Below, piece after piece: positions 40,733 through 48,861 of a stretch of 64,000 nucleotides of DNA (its first letter is position 1; the number at the start of each line of letters is the position of its first letter). Source of the stretch: Mesorhizobium carmichaelinearum (GTDB lineage Bacteria > Pseudomonadota > Alphaproteobacteria > Rhizobiales > Rhizobiaceae). The DNA is taken from assembly GCF_900199455.1 (NCBI RefSeq), contig NZ_FZQR01000004.1:248001-312000 (forward strand), read 5' to 3'. The notes under the pieces were generated by a model. The model made no database searches. It saw only the letters and a list, made by a program, of their open reading frames with translations, and had not been told where the DNA came from. The position numbers and the translations under genes are program-made.

Positions 40733-41569
40733 TCAGGCGGTTCGGCGGGCACGGATGATGTGGCCGCCGGAGTTGGCCGTTGTTGCCTTCGGCGCCCCGG
40801 AAAGGCGGGCGGCCATATCGCCGCTCTCGATATCTTCGATCTCGTCGAAGCCGAGCTCGGTCAGGGATTTCGCCAGGTCGGTTGGAACAAAGAAGCTGAT
40901 CCATGGCTCGCCGACAGAAGCGACGCGCGCCGCATGGAAGGCCAGCGCAGCCTGCCCCGCCGCATCGCGGTTCTCAGCCGGTTCGCTGTAGTCGAACACG
41001 ACCTCCGAGCCGGGGACGCCGGCAATCCACGACAGCGTGTTGAAGATCGCTTCTTTCGTTAGGTAGGGCACGACCCCCAGCCAGATGAAGAAGCTCGGCT
41101 CGGTCGACTGCAAACCGGCCGCAGCCAATTCCGCGGACAGGCTTTGCCGCTCGAAATCGACCGGTACGAATGTGGTGGCGGCTGGCTCGACAAGACCACT
41201 ATCGGCAATGCATTTGCGTTTCCAGGCTTGCGTGGCCGGATGGTCGACTTCGAACACGCTGAGGTCCGGATATGGATTGCGCAGCGAAAACGTGTCGAGG
41301 CCGGCGCCAAGCACGACGAGCTGACGGATGCCGCGACGCACCGCCGCCGCCAGCCAGTCCTCGGCGAAGCGGGCGCGCGCCGCCACGAACAGGCGCATGC
41401 GCCGGCGGCGTTCGTCCTCCTGTTCAAGCTCCTGTGCCGTGGGAGCCGCTTCACCCAGAATCGCGATCGCGTAGGGATCGCGAAACAGCCCTGCCTGCGG
41501 TGAAAACTGATGCAGGGCCCTCATACGTGCGACGCCAAGGGCGGTTCGGCTGGGTGTTGCGTCTTCCAT
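40733..41569 (-). CDS. Class I SAM-dependent methyltransferase (LCMT/TIGR00027-like)
   Basis: 278 residues from ATG 41569; the longer frame to 41788 includes intergenic repeat sequence. It shows the leucine carboxymethyltransferase-type SAM fold: LVVLGAGLDTFSLR for SAM binding, FEVDHPATQAWKR with the Asp, and FIWLGVVPYL. The N-terminal SRTALGVARMRA is typical of the TIGR00027 group. The substrate is unknown. It is convergent with the beta-lactamase gene (7 bp between stop codons) and divergent from thrS. Confidence 0.88.
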   Translation of the reverse strand: MEDATPSRTALGVARMRALHQFSPQAGLFRDPYAIAILGEAAPTAQELEQEDERRRRMRLFVAARARFAEDWLAAAVRRGIRQLVVLGAGLDTFSLRNPYPDLSVFEVDHPATQAWKRKCIADSGLVEPAATTFVPVDFERQSLSAELAAAGLQSTEPSFFIWLGVVPYLTKEAIFNTLSWIAGVPGSEVVFDYSEPAENRDAAGQAALAFHAARVASVGEPWISFFVPTDLAKSLTELGFDEIEDIESGDMAARLSGAPKATTANSGGHIIRARRTA

Positions 41570-41729
41570 ATCGACAATTCCATAAGATTGCGGGGATATT
41601 CGCAAGCCTGGGCGACGGGCCTGCGACATCCCTGCCGACATTTCCTGACGGCCAGGCCAATCAGTGCTCTTTACCTGGCTCGGCACTGCCTCTAAAACCC
41701 GCCCGCTGCCGGATGCATCCGGCTCACTT

Positions 41730-41778
41730 ATGGATGTCGTAACCCCAAAACCGCCATACACTTTTGGGTGACATGCAT
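41730..41778. repeat. Dispersed rhizobial intergenic repeat, copy 2
   Basis: The core ATGTCGTAACCCCAAAACCG then CCATACACTTTTGGG and GACATGCAT corresponds to the second half of copy 1 at 32824-32871, with scattered differences. The palindromic first half is missing. It lies 46 bp upstream of thrS. Confidence 0.6.
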
Positions 41779-41823
41779 TTTCAACCACCCGCGCTCGTTT
41801 GCGGGACTGGATAGGAGAACCTT

Positions 41824-43800
41824 ATGCTGAATTCCGTTTCCCTGACATTTCCCGATGGCTCCGTCCGCGACTACGACGCGGCGATGACTGGTGCCGGCCT
41901 TGCCGAATCGATCTCGAAGTCGCTGGCCAAGAAGGCCGTGGCCTACGCCATCGACGGCACCGTGCGCGACCTCAGCGACCCGCTCGGCAAGTCCGGCAAG
42001 GTCGAGATCATCACCCGCGACGATGCGCGCGCGCTTGAACTTATCCGTCACGACGCAGCACACGTGCTGGCGGAAGCCGTGCAGGAATTGTGGCCGGGGA
42101 CGCAGGTGACCATCGGGCCGGTGATCGAGAACGGATTCTATTACGACTTCGCCCGCAACGAGCCGTTCACGCCGGACGACTTTCCGGTGATCGAGAAGAA
42201 GATGCGCGAGATCATCGCGCGCAACAAACCGTTCACCAAGGAGGTCTGGTCGCGCGACAAGGCCAAGAAGGTCTTCGCCGACAAGGGCGAGCGCTACAAG
42301 CTGGAACTGATCGACGCCATTCCCGAGGATCAGGACCTCAAGATCTACGCCCAGGGTGACTGGTTCGACCTCTGCCGCGGTCCGCACATGGCCTCGACCG
42401 GTCAGATCGGCAATGCCTTCAAGCTGATGAAGGCGGCCGGCGCCTATTGGCGCGGCGATTCGAACAACCCGATGCTGACGCGCATCTACGGCACCGCCTG
42501 GGTCGACCAGGCGCAGCTCGATGGCTACCAGACGATGCTGGAGGAGGCCGAGAAGCGCGACCACCGCAAACTTGGACGCGAGATGGACCTGTTCCATTTC
42601 CAGGAGGAGGGACCGGGCGTGGTCTTTTGGCACGCCAAGGGCTGGAAGATGTTCCAGAACCTGGTCAACTACATGCGCCGCCGTCTCGACGAGCAGGGCT
42701 ACCAGGAGGTTAACGCGCCGCAGGTTCTGGACAAGAGCCTGTGGGAAACGTCAGGCCATTGGGGCTGGTATCGCGACGCCATGTTCAAGGTGACGGTCGC
42801 CGGTGACGACACCGACGACGACCGGGTCTTTGCGCTGAAGCCAATGAACTGCCCAGGCCATGTGCAGATTTTCAAGCATGGGTTGAAGTCTTATCGCGAT
42901 CTGCCCGTAAAACTTGCAGAATTTGGCAATGTGCATCGCTACGAACCTTCAGGCGCACTGCACGGGTTGATGCGCGTGCGCGGCTTTACGCAGGATGATG
43001 CGCATATCTTCTGCACCGAAGAGCAGCTCGCGGCGGAATGCCTGCGCATCAACGATCTGATCCTGTCGACCTATGCCGATTTCGGTTTTGAAGAGGTCAG
43101 CGTCAAGCTGTCGACACGGCCGGACAAGCGGGTCGGCACCGACGAGGCGTGGGATCATGCCGAGGCGATCATGGGCAATGTGCTTGAGACGATCAGGACA
43201 AGGTCCGGCAACCGGATCAAGACCTCGATCAATCCGGGCGAGGGCGCCTTCTACGGGCCGAAGTTCGAATATGTGCTGAAGGATGCCATCGGCCGTGAAT
43301 GGCAGTGCGGCACGACGCAGGTCGACTTCAACCTGCCGGAACGCTTTGGTGCCTTCTACATCGGCTCGGATTCAGAAAAGAAGCAGCCGGTCATGGTGCA
43401 TCGCGCCATCTGCGGTTCGATGGAGCGTTTCCTCGGCATTCTGATCGAGAACTATTCCGGCCATTTCCCGCTGTGGTTCGCACCGCTGCAGGTGGTGGTG
43501 GCGACGATCACTTCCGAGGCAGACGGCTATGCGACCGAGGTGGTGGCAAAGCTGAAGGCTGCCGGGCTGCTGGCGGAAGCCGATCTGCGCAACGAGAAGA
43601 TCAACTACAAGGTCCGTGAGCACAGCCTGGCCAAGGTGCCGGTCATCCTCGTCTGCGGCAAACGCGAGGCGGAGGAACAGACGGTCAACATGCGCCGGCT
43701 TGGCTCGCGCGACCAGGAATCGCTTGGCCTTGCCGAGGCGATCGCGCAACTGACCGAAGAAGCGGTGACGCCGGATCGCAGGCGCAAACGCGCTGCCTGA
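41824..43800 (+). CDS. thrS: Threonine-tRNA ligase
   Basis: 658 residues with ATG 41824 after GGAGAA. It has the normal bacterial domain order: TGS (1-62), SAD editing domain with [11 protein letters not shown] and the later metal-site CRGPHM, the class II catalytic core ([21 protein letters not shown] with its zinc Cys; [14 protein letters not shown]), and a C-terminal anticodon-binding domain from about residue 555 ([11 protein letters not shown]). It attaches threonine to tRNA-Thr. A strong terminator follows. Confidence 0.97.
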   Translation: MLNSVSLTFPDGSVRDYDAAMTGAGLAESISKSLAKKAVAYAIDGTVRDLSDPLGKSGKVEIITRDDARALELIRHDAAHVLAEAVQELWPGTQVTIGPVIENGFYYDFARNEPFTPDDFPVIEKKMREIIARNKPFTKEVWSRDKAKKVFADKGERYKLELIDAIPEDQDLKIYAQGDWFDLCRGPHMASTGQIGNAFKLMKAAGAYWRGDSNNPMLTRIYGTAWVDQAQLDGYQTMLEEAEKRDHRKLGREMDLFHFQEEGPGVVFWHAKGWKMFQNLVNYMRRRLDEQGYQEVNAPQVLDKSLWETSGHWGWYRDAMFKVTVAGDDTDDDRVFALKPMNCPGHVQIFKHGLKSYRDLPVKLAEFGNVHRYEPSGALHGLMRVRGFTQDDAHIFCTEEQLAAECLRINDLILSTYADFGFEEVSVKLSTRPDKRVGTDEAWDHAEAIMGNVLETIRTRSGNRIKTSINPGEGAFYGPKFEYVLKDAIGREWQCGTTQVDFNLPERFGAFYIGSDSEKKQPVMVHRAICGSMERFLGILIENYSGHFPLWFAPLQVVVATITSEADGYATEVVAKLKAAGLLAEADLRNEKINYKVREHSLAKVPVILVCGKREAEEQTVNMRRLGSRDQESLGLAEAIAQLTEEAVTPDRRRKRAA

Positions 43801-43817
43801 TCTGCATAGTCCCAAGG

Positions 43818-43847
43818 AATGGCGGTGGAGCGATCCACCGCCATTTT
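43818..43847 (+). terminator. Rho-independent terminator of thrS
   Basis: AATGGCGGTGGA and TCCACCGCCATT form a perfect 12-bp stem around the loop GCGA, followed by TTCAT. It lies 17 bp after the thrS stop codon. Confidence 0.9.
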
Positions 43848-43883
43848 CATATCCCTGTCACGCCGATCTTGTAATGAATCGCT

Positions 43884-44822
43884 ATGCTCAAGCTGAAATT
43901 GCGCGAAAAACCATTTCCCGAACTTTCCTACGCCAATCCGCACCAACCGGTGCTAACGCGCTGGGTCATCCATTCCATTGAAGGCCTGTCGGGGCGCGAC
44001 CGTTATGCCGCGCTCTATGATTTCTGGCGCCGTCAGGTGGTGCCATCAGGCGAGCGCGTGTTCAGCCGCATGCTCGACCTCATCGACGTGCGCATACGCA
44101 CCCCCGACCAATGGCCGCCCGCGCCATTGCCGGACACACCGCTGGTGATCGTGGCCAACCATCCGTTCGGCATCGGCGACGGCATCGCCGTGCTCTCATT
44201 GGTGGAGCAGCTGGGGCGGCCGTTCCGGGTGATGATCCACAAGGATCTGCTCAAGATCCGCGAGATGGAGCCCTATTCGCTGCCGATCGATTTTTCCGAG
44301 ACCAAGGAAGCGCTGAAGAACAACATGGCCGTGCGCCACGAGGCGGTGCGGCTGCTGAAGGAGGGCGTCACCATCGTGGTGTTTCCCGCCGGTGGTGTCG
44401 CCACCGCGCCGAAAGGCTTTGGCCGGGCGCGCGACCTGCCATGGAAGATGTTTCCGGCACGCCTGGTTCAGGATGCCAAGGCGTCCGTCATTCCAATGCA
44501 TTTTTCCGGACAGAACGGCAGGCTGTTCCATCTGGTCAGCGGGCCGATGAACATGGCTGAACGCGACGGCCGCGTCGCCAAATTCGTCGGCAAGGCGTCG
44601 CTGACACTGCGCCTTTCGATGCTCATCCACGAATTCGCGCGGCTGTCCGGCAAGGCGATCGACGTGCGCGTCGGCGATGTGCTGAGCTGGAGCGAACTGG
44701 AGCCGCTGCGTGACCGCAAAATATTGCTCGACCGGCTTTACCGCGGGGTGTTCGACCTGGCGCCGCAGCTGCCGCGCCGCCGCATTCCCTTCCTGCCGGC
44801 ACGCACCAAGCTGGCTGCCTGA
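43884..44822 (+). CDS. Lysophospholipid acyltransferase (PlsC-like)
   Basis: 312 residues from ATG 43884, without an obvious ribosome binding site. It belongs to the glycerophospholipid acyltransferase fold. The catalytic motif appears as NHPFGIGDG (His, then Asp six residues on, as in hemolysin/OlsB-type members), followed by FPAGGVATA. It should acylate a lysolipid or acyl-amino acid at the inner membrane. Exact substrate unknown. It follows the thrS terminator, so it needs its own promoter. It is convergent with the secreted protein gene that follows. Confidence 0.87.
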   Translation: MLKLKLREKPFPELSYANPHQPVLTRWVIHSIEGLSGRDRYAALYDFWRRQVVPSGERVFSRMLDLIDVRIRTPDQWPPAPLPDTPLVIVANHPFGIGDGIAVLSLVEQLGRPFRVMIHKDLLKIREMEPYSLPIDFSETKEALKNNMAVRHEAVRLLKEGVTIVVFPAGGVATAPKGFGRARDLPWKMFPARLVQDAKASVIPMHFSGQNGRLFHLVSGPMNMAERDGRVAKFVGKASLTLRLSMLIHEFARLSGKAIDVRVGDVLSWSELEPLRDRKILLDRLYRGVFDLAPQLPRRRIPFLPARTKLAA

Positions 44823-44845
44823 GATCGGGAACATACGGCTGAAGG

Positions 44846-45808
44846 CTAGTCTGCGCCTTCTTCCGGATCCATGGCCGCGGCCTCGGTCGCGAGAACCTCG
44901 ATTTCCTGGTTCTGTCCGGCCACGACCGTGAAATCCTTCTGGTAGATGCGGTCGCGGTTCTTGGCGATGATGGTGTAGTCGCCTTCGGCAAGCACCATCG
45001 AGGCAAAGGCGCCGACGGTCTCCTTGATCGGATCGCCCGATTCGTTGAGCAGCGACCACGACGTGTCGGCGATGGCTTCGCCGCCGGCTTCGCGCACCAG
45101 CTTCATGGTGATCTCGGCTGCGTGGTGCTCGACGGTGGCTTCGGTCAGCTTGCCGGCCTCGACGCGGATGTCGGAGCGGATGACCGCATTGACCGCGCCG
45201 TAGGTCGAGACGACATGGTAGATGCCGGCGTTCAACCTCACGACGCTGTTGGGCTCGACATCGGGAATGATCAGCGCGCGGTCGCCATTGGCCTCGGCGG
45301 TGCCCTCATAGATCGAAAAGCGCAGTTTCTTCGGCGGAATGCGCACGCCGCCGGACAGAACCGCGTCGAGCTTCAGGCCGCCGGCATCGAGCACCAGGCT
45401 TTCCCGCTTGGCTTCCTTGCCGACAGTGATGCGCTTGGTGGCGCCGGCGCGGCCATAGGAGGCATGGACCAGATAGCTGCCGGGCTCGAGCTGGAAGACG
45501 GCGCTGCCGCCATGGGCGGAGGCGACCATCGGCAATTTGCCGTTGACGGCTTCAGGCTTGAAGACACGCCAGACGAGACCACGGGTGATGTCGGTGCCTT
45601 TGTCGGTCAGCTGGGCCGATAAAGTGATGGAGCCACCGCCGCCAAGCGCCAGCGGGGTTTCGCTCTTGGGCGTCGCATAGCTCGAAATTCCAGGAAGTTT
45701 CAGGTCGCCGACGCCGTCCTTTTGCTGCGCAGCGGCCATGGAGACCGGCAGCAGGAACAGCGCGGCGCAGAGCCAGACCAGGAAAAGACGCAGTCGCCCC
45801 TCAAACAT
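44846..45808 (-). CDS. Secreted beta-rich protein, hypothetical
   Basis: 320 residues from ATG 45808; a TTG at 45844 would add 12. The N-terminus is a signal peptide (LFLVWLCAALFLLPVSMAAA, cleaved before QQKDG). The mature part repeats short beta-sandwich-like units such as FQLEPGSYLVHASYGRAGATK, VRLNAGIYHVVSTYGAVNA and LAEGDYTIIAKNRDRIYQ, resembling carboxypeptidase-regulatory-like folds, with about four copies. The end is acidic. Family name not recognised. A periplasmic or envelope role is inferred. Confidence 0.75.
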   Translation of the reverse strand: MFEGRLRLFLVWLCAALFLLPVSMAAAQQKDGVGDLKLPGISSYATPKSETPLALGGGGSITLSAQLTDKGTDITRGLVWRVFKPEAVNGKLPMVASAHGGSAVFQLEPGSYLVHASYGRAGATKRITVGKEAKRESLVLDAGGLKLDAVLSGGVRIPPKKLRFSIYEGTAEANGDRALIIPDVEPNSVVRLNAGIYHVVSTYGAVNAVIRSDIRVEAGKLTEATVEHHAAEITMKLVREAGGEAIADTSWSLLNESGDPIKETVGAFASMVLAEGDYTIIAKNRDRIYQKDFTVVAGQNQEIEVLATEAAAMDPEEGAD

Positions 45809-45962
45809 GCCTTGCGTTGAAGCCCATGGCGGTGGCAATTTCAAGGCTTAAGAGTCCAATCCATGACTCTTCAGCCCGGCGCTTGCGCGCCTTTGCCCGA
45901 GCCGCCCGAATTCCCGATGGTGCGCTTCAGCTCAAAACAGAGTGTTTAGGAGACTTGCGCCG

Positions 45963-46547
45963 ATGGCGTCGCCGATCATCGACTTCCTGCTGACCCGAAA
46001 TTCGGCACCGATTCCCGACCTCAAGGAGCCGGCGCCCAGCGACGCCGATATCGCAACGATGATTGCCGCCGCCACGCGCGTGCCGGACCATGGCCGGCTC
46101 GAGCCGTGGCGCTTCATCGTTTATCGCGGCGATGTCCGCATCGAGATCGGCAAAAAGCTGGCGGCGCTTGCCGAAGAGCGGGAAGGGCCGCTGTCTGAGG
46201 GCCGCCGCAACCAGGAACTGGCGCGCTTTTCGCGCGCGCCGCTGGTGATCGGTGTGGTGTCGGTGCCGAAGGAGAACCCCAAGATCCCGCAATGGGAAAT
46301 GTTCCTGTCCGGCGGCATGGCGGCGATGAATCTGATGATTGCTGCCAATGCGCTGGGCTATGGCACCAACATGATCAGCAACTGGTATTCCGACGTGCCG
46401 GAGGGCAGGGCGATCCTCGGACTGGCGTCGCAGGAGCGCGTGGTCGGTTTCATCCATATCGGCTCTTATGCCGGGCCAGCGCCGGAGCGGCCACGGCCCG
46501 ACCCGGCAAAGCTCTATGCCGATTACTCTGGGCCTTGGGCGGGCTGA
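45963..46547 (+). CDS. Nitroreductase family flavoprotein
   Basis: 194 residues from ATG 45963, preceded by AGGAG. It fits the FMN-dependent nitroreductase fold of the YdjA-like, shorter type: LLTRNSAPIPDLKEPAPSD, TRVPDHGRLEPWRFIVYRG and GGMAAMNLMIAANALGYGT. The physiological substrate is unknown; family members reduce nitro-compounds and quinones with NAD(P)H. Its stop codon is directly followed by the ATG of the flavin reductase-like gene, so the two are translationally linked. Confidence 0.9.
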   Translation: MASPIIDFLLTRNSAPIPDLKEPAPSDADIATMIAAATRVPDHGRLEPWRFIVYRGDVRIEIGKKLAALAEEREGPLSEGRRNQELARFSRAPLVIGVVSVPKENPKIPQWEMFLSGGMAAMNLMIAANALGYGTNMISNWYSDVPEGRAILGLASQERVVGFIHIGSYAGPAPERPRPDPAKLYADYSGPWAG

Positions 46548-47156
46548 ATGTTCTACGAGCCGTCCAAGGGGCACGGGCTGCCGCATGATCCGTCGAAGGC
46601 GATCGTGGCGCCGCGGCCGATCGGCTGGATATCGACGCTGAACAAGGCAGGCGAGATCAATCTGGCGCCATACTCTTTCTTCAACGCCCTTTCGACGCGA
46701 CCCTTCATTGTCTGGTTCTCCTCGGAAGGTGAGAAGGACAGCGCTTCCTTTGCCCAGGAGACCGGTGAGTTCGTCGCCAATCTGGTCGGCCGCGATCTTG
46801 CGGAGAAGATGAATTACACGTCGGTCAACGCGCCGCGTGGCGTCAACGAGTTCGTTTACGCCGATCTCGCCATGGCGCCTTCACGTCTCGTCAGGCCGCC
46901 GCGCGTGGCGGCAGCGCCGGCCGCACTGGAATGCCGGGTGACCGAAGTGTTTCGCCCAAAGGCGCTGGACGGAACCCCGACCAGTGCGGTCGTCGTCGCC
47001 GGCGAGGTGATCGGCGTGCACATCGACGATGCCTTCCTGAAAGACGGCTTGTTCGACATCACCAAGGCCGGCAATGTCGCTCGTCTCGGCTATATGGATT
47101 ACGCCAGCGTCGACGAGGTCTTTTCGATGCGCCGGCCACGCTGGGGTAAGGAGTAG
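46548..47156 (+). CDS. Flavin reductase-like domain protein
   Basis: 202 residues; its ATG directly abuts the nitroreductase stop. It matches the FMN-binding split-barrel flavin reductase-like family (APRPIGWISTLNKAGEINLAPYSFF, FVANLVGRDLAEKMNYTS and VVVAGEVIGVHID). Members reduce FMN or bind it as oxidoreductases of unknown substrate. The tight pairing with a nitroreductase suggests a shared flavin-based reaction, which is inferred. It is convergent with the TetR gene. Confidence 0.9.
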   Translation: MFYEPSKGHGLPHDPSKAIVAPRPIGWISTLNKAGEINLAPYSFFNALSTRPFIVWFSSEGEKDSASFAQETGEFVANLVGRDLAEKMNYTSVNAPRGVNEFVYADLAMAPSRLVRPPRVAAAPAALECRVTEVFRPKALDGTPTSAVVVAGEVIGVHIDDAFLKDGLFDITKAGNVARLGYMDYASVDEVFSMRRPRWGKE

Positions 47157-47174
47157 GTTTCAGGACCTGGCAGG

Positions 47175-47885
47175 TCACCCTGCCTTGTCGGCTTTCCGTC
47201 GGGCTGTCATGACGGCTCTGATATAGCCGGGCTCTCCGATCCGAATGCTGCCGTCGGGAAGGCCGAGGATGCGGTCGAGAGCGATCTCGTAGAGCCTGAC
47301 GCGTTTCTCCAGGATTTCGATCGCGACCTCCATATCGGCGTCGCTGCCGCTGGCGATTGCCTTGGCGACGACGTCATGGGTGGCCAAGCCGAACTGCATG
47401 ACGATGTCGGCGACACCCTCGGGATCGAAGGTCCTGAAGGTGCCGTCTTCGACACCTTGCCGGATGATCCTGACCAGCAGGGGTGAAAACGATGCGCTGG
47501 CCGCCAGATTGATGCGATGGAAAAGCACGAGGTTCTCAGGCCGGAACATCGTCTCGAAAAGAGCCCAGGCCTCCGCCGCGGTCTCGATCTTGGCCTGCCG
47601 CGACTGGCTGAGCAGGCCATTCAGGCGGCCAAGCGGGTCGAGGCCGGGATCATCGAGTATACCCTGGACGCCTGCCAGTGCCTGTCTCGCGAAGCGGTCG
47701 GCCAGTGCTTCGAGAAGAGCCTCTTTGGAGGAGAAGTAGTGATAGAAGGCGCCCTTCGAGATGCCGGCTGAGGCAATCACGTCGTTGAGGCTCGCTCTGT
47801 CATAGCCCTGCGTCAGGAACAGCGCCTGGGCATGGTCCAGGATGTCTTCTCGCCTGAGTTCCGGATGCTTGATGACACGGGGCAT
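47175..47885 (-). CDS. TetR-family transcriptional regulator
   Basis: 236 residues from ATG 47885, with AGAAGG eight bases upstream. The N-terminal DNA-binding region is typical (LRREDILDHAQALFLTQGYD, then VIASAGISKGAFYHYFSSKE). The C-terminal ligand domain is all-helical with no recognised effector. It is divergent from the ICMT-like gene across a 146-bp gap holding palindromic TAGACCA repeats, the probable operator. It likely represses both genes. Confidence 0.92.
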   Translation of the reverse strand: MPRVIKHPELRREDILDHAQALFLTQGYDRASLNDVIASAGISKGAFYHYFSSKEALLEALADRFARQALAGVQGILDDPGLDPLGRLNGLLSQSRQAKIETAAEAWALFETMFRPENLVLFHRINLAASASFSPLLVRIIRQGVEDGTFRTFDPEGVADIVMQFGLATHDVVAKAIASGSDADMEVAIEILEKRVRLYEIALDRILGLPDGSIRIGEPGYIRAVMTARRKADKAG

Positions 47886-47953
47886 GACGAAACCTTCTGC
47901 ACGCGATGGCCGTTCCCGTCCAGCACGGGATAACAGATCGCCCGCTTGATTTA

Positions 47954-47988
47954 TAGACCATCGGTCGGTATGGTAGACCATTGGTCTA
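47954..47988. promoter_or_regulatory. TetR-type operator
   Basis: TAGACCATTGGTCTA (47974-47988) is a palindrome with 7-bp arms around a single base. A second TAGACCATCGGTC lies at 47954-47966, 20 bp away. Both are in the gap between the divergent TetR and ICMT-like genes, nearer the former. Two dimers could bind side by side. Confidence 0.7.
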
Positions 47989-48031
47989 TTTCTGCCAATG
48001 CCGGCGAGGGGCATACAGTGGAAGGTCGATC

Positions 48032-48706
48032 ATGATCGCGAAATTGGTGCTTCAGACATTCATCTGGTTCGGCGTCATGGGCGCCTTGCTCTTCCTGTCA
48101 GCCGACACGCTTGCCTGGCCGGGTGCCTGGATCTACCTGGTGGTGATGGTGGGGCTTAGTCTCACCATGGGCGTGGCGCTGGCGCGGCGCGATCCAGGCC
48201 TGATGAATGAGCGGCTGAGCCCTCCCATCCAGAAGAATCAGGCCGCGGCCGACAAGATCCTGCTCTCCATACTTCTCATCGCCATCTTTGGCTGGCAGAT
48301 TTTCATGGGGCTAGACTTCCGTTTCGGCTGGTCGGCGGTTCCCGTCTGGGCGCAGGTGGTCGGCGCGCTGGTCCTGCTGGTCGGCATCTGGATCTGCTAC
48401 CTGACTATGTTGGAGAACAGTTTCGCGGCGCCCGTGGTGAAGATCCAGGATGAGCGCGGACAGCGCGTGATCACCACGGGCCCCTACAGCTATGTCCGCC
48501 ACCCGATGTATGCCGGCGCCATCCTCTTCTTCGCCGGCACGGCACTCCTGCTTGGCTCGTGGTGGGGGCTGGTATCGGTGCTCGTGTTCATCATTCTCCT
48601 GGCCATCCGCACCTTCATCGAGGAGAAAACCCTTCGCACCGGCCTGCGCGGCTATGACGACTACGCAACCCGGGTGCGCTACCGCCTGATCCCGATGGTC
48701 TGGTAG
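48032..48706 (+). CDS. Isoprenylcysteine methyltransferase-like membrane protein
   Basis: 224 residues from ATG 48032 with GGAAGG upstream. Five or so hydrophobic segments are visible (LVLQTFIWFGVMGALLFL, WIYLVVMVGLSLTMGVAL and others). The C-terminal part shows the ICMT/PEMT-like SAM motif TTGPYSYVRHPMYAGAIL and a final RTFIEEKTLR. It is related to phospholipid and isoprenylcysteine methyltransferases; the bacterial substrate is unknown. TetR control is likely through the operator at 47954-47988. Confidence 0.88.
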   Translation: MIAKLVLQTFIWFGVMGALLFLSADTLAWPGAWIYLVVMVGLSLTMGVALARRDPGLMNERLSPPIQKNQAAADKILLSILLIAIFGWQIFMGLDFRFGWSAVPVWAQVVGALVLLVGIWICYLTMLENSFAAPVVKIQDERGQRVITTGPYSYVRHPMYAGAILFFAGTALLLGSWWGLVSVLVFIILLAIRTFIEEKTLRTGLRGYDDYATRVRYRLIPMVW

Positions 48707-48861
48707 CAGCCGTACCAGACCAGTGCGTCAGGTTCGCCATCCCGGCTGATTCCGTGACCACGCGAAAAGCGATTCCCCTTCCTCCAAACACAGGTTAAGA
48801 GAGCGGCTTCGGCGTTGCGTCGGCGCATCGGCCTTGGGGATAGTACGGGGGCACCGGCGGC

